This document shows positions 34,815-40,144 of a DNA stretch of 40,144 bases, piece by piece. The notes under the pieces are model-generated. The model worked only from the letters and a program-made list of their open reading frames with translations. It did not search any database and was not told where the DNA came from. Both the position numbers and the translations under genes were made by a program. The DNA is from SAR324 cluster bacterium (lineage in GTDB: Bacteria; SAR324; NAC60-12). The stretch is taken from positions 1-40,144 of the forward strand of contig JANQHV010000397.1 in NCBI GenBank assembly GCA_028282505.1. Reading direction: 5' to 3'. Position 1 is the first letter of the stretch; each line of letters starts with the position of its first letter.

Positions 34815-37800
34815 CTATGCTGCTTTCGATTTCATTTTTTCCAATACCAAACGATACTCAGTTGGCATAACTTTAATAAATCGTTTCACCGTTTTTTCCC
34901 AATGATTGAGCAGAGATTGGGCTTTCGCACTGCCAGTATATTGGTAGTGCTGTTCAATTTGTTCCCGGACCCATTGTTGCTCATTGACATCAGTGAACTC
35001 TTCTAAATCAACCATACTCATATTGCAGCGGATTCTGAATTTGCTCCCTTCATCCAGGACATAAGCAATTCCACCACTCATGCCTGCCGCAAAATTACGT
35101 CCGGTTTCACCCAGGATAATAGCTCGTCCACCTGTCATGTATTCACAACCGTGGTCCCCGACACCTTCGACTACAGTGACGGCGCCACTGTTTCTGACAG
35201 CAAACCGTTCTCCTGCCACACCGCTAAAGAAAGCCTCACCGCCTGTTGCCCCATAAAGCACAGTATTGCCAATGAGAATGTTTTCATCGGCCTTGTACGT
35301 TGCTTCTTTGGGGTGATAAACGATCAAGCGTCCTCCACTTAACCCTTTCCCTGTATAATCATTGGCATCTCCTTCGAGTTCTAAAGTAACCCCGGATGCG
35401 GCAAAGGCTCCAAAGCTTTGTCCGGCAGAACCCTTGAACTTACAATGGATGGTATTGTCAGGTAATCCTTGCAAACCATATTTTTTAGCAATTTCGGCAC
35501 TCAAGATAGTTCCGATGGTTCGGTTGGTGTTTTGTACATCCATGGTGATCGTCACCGGTTTTTTATATTCAATTGCATCATGAGAGAGTTCGATTAGTTT
35601 GTAATCCAACTGGTTTTCCAAACCATGATCTTGTTGTTGTGTGCAATACCGTGTGTCACTATCTGATACAGGAACTTGATGTAAAATTTGTGACAAGTCC
35701 ACATGTTTTGCTTTCCAGTGATTTTCATCGGTTCGTTGCACCAACATGTCGTTACGCCCAATCATATCATCAAATTTTCGGAAGCCCAATTGAGCCATGA
35801 TTTGGCGAATTTCTTCTGCAACAAAAAAGAAGTAATTGACCACATGCTCAGGCATTCCTGTAAATTTTTGTCGCAGGTTGGGGTGTTGGGTTGCAATTCC
35901 GACAGGACAGGTGTTCAAGTGGCATTTTCGCATCATGATACACCCTATTGCGATCAACGGAGCGGTTGAAAAACCAAATTCTTCTGCTCCCAACAGTGCT
36001 GCAATTGCCACATCTCTTCCGGTTTTCATCTGCCCATCTGTTTGTAAGCGAACCCTTCCCCGGAGTCGATTGAGCAGCAATGTCTGGTGAGTTTCTGAAA
36101 TGCCAAGCTCCCAGGGAACGCCGGCATGCTTAATCGAGGTCAGTGGGGAGGCTCCTGTGCCTCCATCATGTCCGCTGATCAAGATCATATCAGCATGGGC
36201 CTTCGCGACACCAGAAGCAATCGTACCCACGCCAGCTTCTGCTACCAATTTTACGGTAATTCGTGCCTTAGAGTTGGCATTTTTCAGATCAAAAATCAGT
36301 TGTGCCAGATCCTCAATCGAGTAAATATCATGATGGGGTGGAGGAGAAATGAGTGTCACGCCTGGTGTGGAATTTCGTACCTTGGCAATATCAGTACTGA
36401 CTTTTTTTCCTGGCAATTGTCCTCCTTCACCAGGTTTTGCGCCTTGCGCAATTTTGATTTGAATTTCATTACAATTCACCAGATATTCAATGGTGACTCC
36501 AAATCGACCGGAAGCGACCTGCTTGACAGAACTGATGGGCCAGTCTCCGTTAGGGCGACGGTGGAATCTTTCTGAATCTTCTCCTCCTTCACCACTGTTG
36601 CTTTTCCCTCCAATTCGATTCATGGCGATTGCCAGGGTTTCATGGGCTTCTTTACTGATCGATCCAAATGACATGGCACCTGTGGCGAACCGAGTTACAA
36701 TATTTTCAGCAGGTTCCACTTCTTCCAAAGGAATGGGGGTACCCTTTTTAAAATCAAGAAGGCCTCGTAAAGTCGCTTTCTTTTTGTTTTGGTCATTGAC
36801 GAGTTGGGCAAACTCCTGGTAAGACTCAAAACGATTGTTCCGAGCAGCATTTTGCAGGGTTTGTATAGTCGTTGGGTTGATTTGATGATATTCTCCCCGA
36901 CGACGCCAGGCATATTGACCACCAACATCTAAGGTTTGTTGAATATCTGGTGTATTGTGGTAGGCATCGTAATGACGCATGAGCGATTCTTTTGCCAGCA
37001 CATCAAGGCCAATACCCTTGATTCGGGATGGCGTTCCTGCAAAGTGATCTCGTACCAAATTTTCATCCAACCCAATGGCTTCAAATATTTGAGCGCCGCG
37101 ATAGCTTTGGATAGTAGAAATCCCCATCTTGGCAAAAACTTTGAACAACCCTTTTTTCACACCTTTGAGGTAGTTATTGATTGCCTTTTGATAGGTGAAT
37201 CCCTGAGGCAGGGAGCCTTCACGAAGCATTTGTGCAAAGGTTTCAAAGGCTAAGTAAGGATTGATGACTCCGGCACCATATCCAATCAGTAAGCAAAAAT
37301 GAGCAATTTCTCGCGCTTCTCCTGTTTCCACGGCAATACCAGTGGAAGTTCGCATCCGTTTACGAATGAGGTGATGATGAACCGCTCCTACTGCTAACAA
37401 AGCAGGAATTGGAACCATGCCTCGATTCACGCCTCGGTCACTGAGCAGGATCAATCCATATCCGTTTTTAACGGCTTCTTCTGCTTGCTGACACAAGGAC
37501 TGTAAGGCCGTTGCCAGTCCTTCAGGACCATCACTGACTTCAAACAGGATTGGTAAAGTTATACTGCGAAAGCCATCTTGATCCAATGCTTTGATTTGCT
37601 CGAGCTGTTCGTTGGTAATGACAGGATGTTCTACTTCCAGCAGACGCGCATGTTCTGGAGTTTGCTCCAGTATGTTTAATTCTGGTCCCAAGTGGCTGGT
37701 AAGTGACATCACCAATTCTTCACGGATTGAGTCAATTGCGGGATTGCTCACTTGGGCAAAGATCTGTTTGAAGTAGTTATAGAGAAGCTGAGGGCGATCT

Positions 37801-39308
37801 GACAAAACCGCAAGAGGGGTGTCATTTCCCATAGCTCCTGTGGGTTCTGTGCCATCGACAAGCAGAGGCTGAAGCAAGATGTATATATCTTCTGTGGTGT
37901 AGCCAAAGACTTTTTGCCGTTCTATCAGAGTTTCAAAATTGGTTTGCTGGACCTTTTTCGGAGCTGGTAGATTCTTGAGCTTGACCATTTTTTGATCCAG
38001 CCATTGTTGATAAGGATGCGTTTTGCAAATTTTTGCTTTGAGTTCAGCATCATCAATAATTCTGCCTTCTCTGGTGTCAATTAAGAACATTTTTCCTGGT
38101 TGCAATCGGCCTTTGTAAGCCACTCGCTCCGGATCCATTTTGATGGCACCAACTTCAGAAGCCATGATGACCAGATCATCTTTAGTCACAATATACCGCG
38201 CAGGACGCAGACCATTTCGATCCAGGGTTGCCCCAATTTGCACACCGTCTGTAAAAGCAAGGGCGGCAGGACCGTCCCAAGGCTCCATGAAGTGCTCATG
38301 GTATTCATAAAACGCTTGTTTTTCCGGATCCATATCCGGATTGTTTTCCCAGGCTTCAGGCACCATCATCATCATGGCGTGGGCAAGAGAATAACCAGAG
38401 CGGATTAAGAACTCCAATGCGTTATCAAAACAGGCAGAATCACTGCCTCGTGGTACAATCAACGGCATTAATTTATGAATGTTGTCGTATAATGGAGAGG
38501 AAAGTGTTGTTTGTCGAGCAGTCATCCAGTTGACATTTCCTCGCAGTGTGTTGATTTCCCCATTATGGGCCAAAAGTCGGAAAGGTTGTGCCAGATCCCA
38601 TCTTGGAAACGTATTTGTAGGAAATCGTGTGTGTGATAAGGCTAACGCACTTTCCAGTTGTGGATTTGCCAAATCTGTATAAAATTTCCCCAGTTGGCCT
38701 GCTGTCAACATCCCTTTGTAGACAATGGTACGGGAAGATATACTGGGAATAGTAAATTCTTCAAAATGGATCGAATTAAAAATCTCTCTGCGGATCGCAT
38801 ACAACTGCCTTTCAAAATCATCTTGAGTCATCTCAGCATCACTTTTGCCTATGAACAACTGACGAATGACTGGTTGTACTTCTGCTGCTTGTGCACCCAC
38901 ATATCGTGTATCCAGTGGTACGTCACGCCATCCGATTAGGGTCAAGCCCTCTTCAAGAATGAGGACTTCAATGATTTCACCACAACGATGCTGATGTTCC
39001 TGGTCTTGAGGCAGGAATATCATGCCCACCCCATATTCTCCTGGCCCCGGTAGGGTAAATCCGATTTTTTGGCATTGCTCTGCATAGAATTGGTGGGGGA
39101 TTTGCAGTAAAATACCTGCCCCATCTCCCGAGTTTGGATCTGCACCCAGTGCTCCACGATGAGTTAGATTACATAGTAACTCTAAGCCCTTTTGTACAAT
39201 GTCATGGGAAGGTTGATTTTTAATATTGACAACAAATCCTACTCCACAGCTATCATGTTCGAATTGTGGATCGTATAATCCTTGTTTTTCTGGATAATTT
39301 GTTTTCAT
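34815..39308 (-). CDS. gltB: Glutamate synthase (NADPH) large subunit
   Basis: Catalytic alpha subunit of ammonia assimilation (GOGAT), 1497 residues, full length. The N-terminal glutaminase domain begins after a 20-residue propeptide: HDSCGVGFV, where C21 should become the N-terminal nucleophile after cleavage. Later come the central domain, the FMN-binding synthase domain ([34 protein letters not shown]), the 3Fe-4S cysteines in [19 protein letters not shown] (near residues 1122-1133) and the C-terminal glycine-rich beta-helix ([19 protein letters not shown]). The ATG follows TGGAGAAAG. First gene of a gltB-gltD-ATPase unit; its promoter must lie beyond 39308. Confidence 0.97.
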   Translation of the reverse strand: MKTNYPEKQGLYDPQFEHDSCGVGFVVNIKNQPSHDIVQKGLELLCNLTHRGALGADPNSGDGAGILLQIPHQFYAEQCQKIGFTLPGPGEYGVGMIFLPQDQEHQHRCGEIIEVLILEEGLTLIGWRDVPLDTRYVGAQAAEVQPVIRQLFIGKSDAEMTQDDFERQLYAIRREIFNSIHFEEFTIPSISSRTIVYKGMLTAGQLGKFYTDLANPQLESALALSHTRFPTNTFPRWDLAQPFRLLAHNGEINTLRGNVNWMTARQTTLSSPLYDNIHKLMPLIVPRGSDSACFDNALEFLIRSGYSLAHAMMMMVPEAWENNPDMDPEKQAFYEYHEHFMEPWDGPAALAFTDGVQIGATLDRNGLRPARYIVTKDDLVIMASEVGAIKMDPERVAYKGRLQPGKMFLIDTREGRIIDDAELKAKICKTHPYQQWLDQKMVKLKNLPAPKKVQQTNFETLIERQKVFGYTTEDIYILLQPLLVDGTEPTGAMGNDTPLAVLSDRPQLLYNYFKQIFAQVSNPAIDSIREELVMSLTSHLGPELNILEQTPEHARLLEVEHPVITNEQLEQIKALDQDGFRSITLPILFEVSDGPEGLATALQSLCQQAEEAVKNGYGLILLSDRGVNRGMVPIPALLAVGAVHHHLIRKRMRTSTGIAVETGEAREIAHFCLLIGYGAGVINPYLAFETFAQMLREGSLPQGFTYQKAINNYLKGVKKGLFKVFAKMGISTIQSYRGAQIFEAIGLDENLVRDHFAGTPSRIKGIGLDVLAKESLMRHYDAYHNTPDIQQTLDVGGQYAWRRRGEYHQINPTTIQTLQNAARNNRFESYQEFAQLVNDQNKKKATLRGLLDFKKGTPIPLEEVEPAENIVTRFATGAMSFGSISKEAHETLAIAMNRIGGKSNSGEGGEDSERFHRRPNGDWPISSVKQVASGRFGVTIEYLVNCNEIQIKIAQGAKPGEGGQLPGKKVSTDIAKVRNSTPGVTLISPPPHHDIYSIEDLAQLIFDLKNANSKARITVKLVAEAGVGTIASGVAKAHADMILISGHDGGTGASPLTSIKHAGVPWELGISETHQTLLLNRLRGRVRLQTDGQMKTGRDVAIAALLGAEEFGFSTAPLIAIGCIMMRKCHLNTCPVGIATQHPNLRQKFTGMPEHVVNYFFFVAEEIRQIMAQLGFRKFDDMIGRNDMLVQRTDENHWKAKHVDLSQILHQVPVSDSDTRYCTQQQDHGLENQLDYKLIELSHDAIEYKKPVTITMDVQNTNRTIGTILSAEIAKKYGLQGLPDNTIHCKFKGSAGQSFGAFAASGVTLELEGDANDYTGKGLSGGRLIVYHPKEATYKADENILIGNTVLYGATGGEAFFSGVAGERFAVRNSGAVTVVEGVGDHGCEYMTGGRAIILGETGRNFAAGMSGGIAYVLDEGSKFRIRCNMSMVDLEEFTDVNEQQWVREQIEQHYQYTGSAKAQSLLNHWEKTVKRFIKVMPTEYRLVLEKMKSKAA

Positions 39309-39992
39309 AATACTTTCTCCATTCCATACTGAGTATGACCAATCGAGGTAGCGTAGTTGTCCGTACAGATAAACTATCCCAATCCCCAGAAAATACTACC
39401 TGATATAATTGGTTTGAACTTACGTTATATGAGACCCCGAATTAATCGACTAGACAGTGGATACCCAAATTTAAAGGGTTTGGTAGTTTGGGCAGGGGGA
39501 ACATGTCGCAAGAAAGTGTTTCCTGTCTATTGATCTAAAGAACAGCGAGTACTTGCGTTACTATGTGAGAGGGGGTTACCACTGCTTTGATTACAGTATA
39601 TTACTATTCGGCTGTATTAAACTTATATAATGGTGTGATTTTGGTTTGTCTTGGTATTATCTTTGCCCTGTGTATAAATTATCTTAATCCTAATCTTAAT
39701 CCTAATCTTAATCCTGATTTTTGAGTAAGATTAGAGGGGGCAACCTTTGCTAAGATTATGATTAAGATAAGACATCAAGACATACCTTAGTCACGTTACT
39801 ATAGCATTTTATATATCCGAGATCAGTATCTCAAGTGTTGACCCGGACAGCAGTTCCACTTCTGAAAAGTGATATCAAATATAATTTAAACTGCGAAACT
39901 GTATAAATACACAAAAATATAAAAAAATGCAAATAAAATTAGCTTCAATGGCTATTACGGGTAGAATATAAAAGGGGTTGCTGGGGAATGTC
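39309..39992. other. Non-coding region upstream of gltB
   Basis: About 680 bp without a convincing gene. It contains the gltB ribosome site and, by position, its promoter, plus the tandem and inverted repeat block at 39679-39770. I saw no clear sigma-54 or sigma-70 boxes. The frame at 39875-40120 lacks family features and overlaps the partial gene at the edge, so it is not annotated. Confidence 0.55.
39679..39770. repeat. Three 12-bp tandem repeats with a matching 20-bp inverted repeat
   Basis: ATCTTAATCCTA occurs three times head to tail (39681-39692, 39693-39704, 39705-39716, the last ending in G). The segment 39679-39698 is the reverse complement of 39751-39770 at 19 of 20 positions, with a 52-base spacer. 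The block could fold as a long stem or present repeated protein sites. It lies about 370 bp before gltB and about 220 bp past the end of the partial gene on the same strand. Confidence 0.75.
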
Positions 39993-40144
39993 TCATTTTT
40001 CTTCTGATGAAAATGTTTTGACTTTGTAGATAATCGCTGACATCTCAATCGGTGCCGCTTTAGTTTCTGCATAACCGCGTTCCAAATAGAGACAATCTTC
40101 CCTGTTATTGGTTGGCACATCCTCTATCAGGGCAAATTCCTGCT
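39993..40144 (-). CDS. Unidentified protein, C-terminal fragment at window edge
   Basis: The minus strand is open from base 40144 to a TGA at 39993-39995 and encodes about 49 residues ending YKVKTFSSEEK. The segment includes ALIEDVPTNN and LYLERGYAETKAAP and reads like ordinary soluble protein, with codon use similar to neighbouring genes. I do not recognise the family. The start lies outside the window. A competing frame over the same bases looks less protein-like. Confidence 0.4.
   Translation of the reverse strand, partial: QEFALIEDVPTNNREDCLYLERGYAETKAAPIEMSAIIYKVKTFSSEEK

Noticed and set aside
39875-40120. 81-codon minus-strand frame at the right end
   Set aside because: His/Lys/Arg-rich then low-complexity hydrophobic translation; the other frame ending at 39993 looks more like protein.

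Overview
The window looks like chromosomal DNA from a moderately AT-rich, Gram-negative (diderm, LPS-making) bacterium. The evidence is nadD, hldE, kdsA, lnt, a LapA-domain protein, sppA and gltB/gltD, with Shine-Dalgarno sites in front of many genes. I see no rRNA, CRISPR array, transposase, integrase or phage gene. The mixture (ethylmalonyl-CoA pathway, archaeal-type serine hydroxymethyltransferase, PilZ and mini-chemotaxis proteins) suggests a proteobacterium-like lineage, possibly deltaproteobacterial or SAR324-like. That placement is a weak guess.

Layout. 1-9.2 kb holds housekeeping and envelope genes: partial nadD, a membrane PilZ protein, an archaeal-type SHMT, an HldE-like kinase/nucleotidyltransferase, a secreted DsbA-like protein, lnt and a receiver-histidine kinase. 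9.3-17.6 kb holds a TSUP exporter divergent from a LysR regulator, a mini-MCP, tRNA-Ser(CGA)-sppA-lapA-like, kdsA, a STAS protein, a large secreted protein with a FlgT-like N-terminus, and a eukaryote-like PHP histidinol phosphatase. Convergent gene pairs are packed to within a few bases.

17.7-32.5 kb is the metabolic core. On the minus strand, in transcription order, lie an HpcH/HpaI-type aldolase, methylsuccinyl-CoA dehydrogenase (mcd), ethylmalonyl-CoA mutase (ecm), its GTPase chaperone (meaB) and crotonyl-CoA carboxylase/reductase (ccr). Diverging from them across a roughly 1-kb intergenic region are etfB, etfA, a membrane Fe-S ETF:quinone oxidoreductase (EMO type) and two secreted proteins of unknown function. 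Together these genes can carboxylate crotonyl-CoA, rearrange ethylmalonyl-CoA to methylsuccinyl-CoA, oxidise it to mesaconyl-CoA and send the electrons through ETF to the quinone pool. The aldolase is a candidate for the final C-C cleavage. The most unusual feature is that ccr carries a C-terminal pair of CBS domains, which suggests direct nucleotide control of the CO2-fixing step.

32.5-39.3 kb is a nitrogen-assimilation operon on the minus strand: gltB, gltD and a single-domain RecA-like ATPase. The last 0.8 kb is mostly non-coding. It holds three 12-bp tandem repeats whose sequence returns in a near-perfect 20-bp inverted repeat, followed by the 3' end of an unidentified minus-strand gene.
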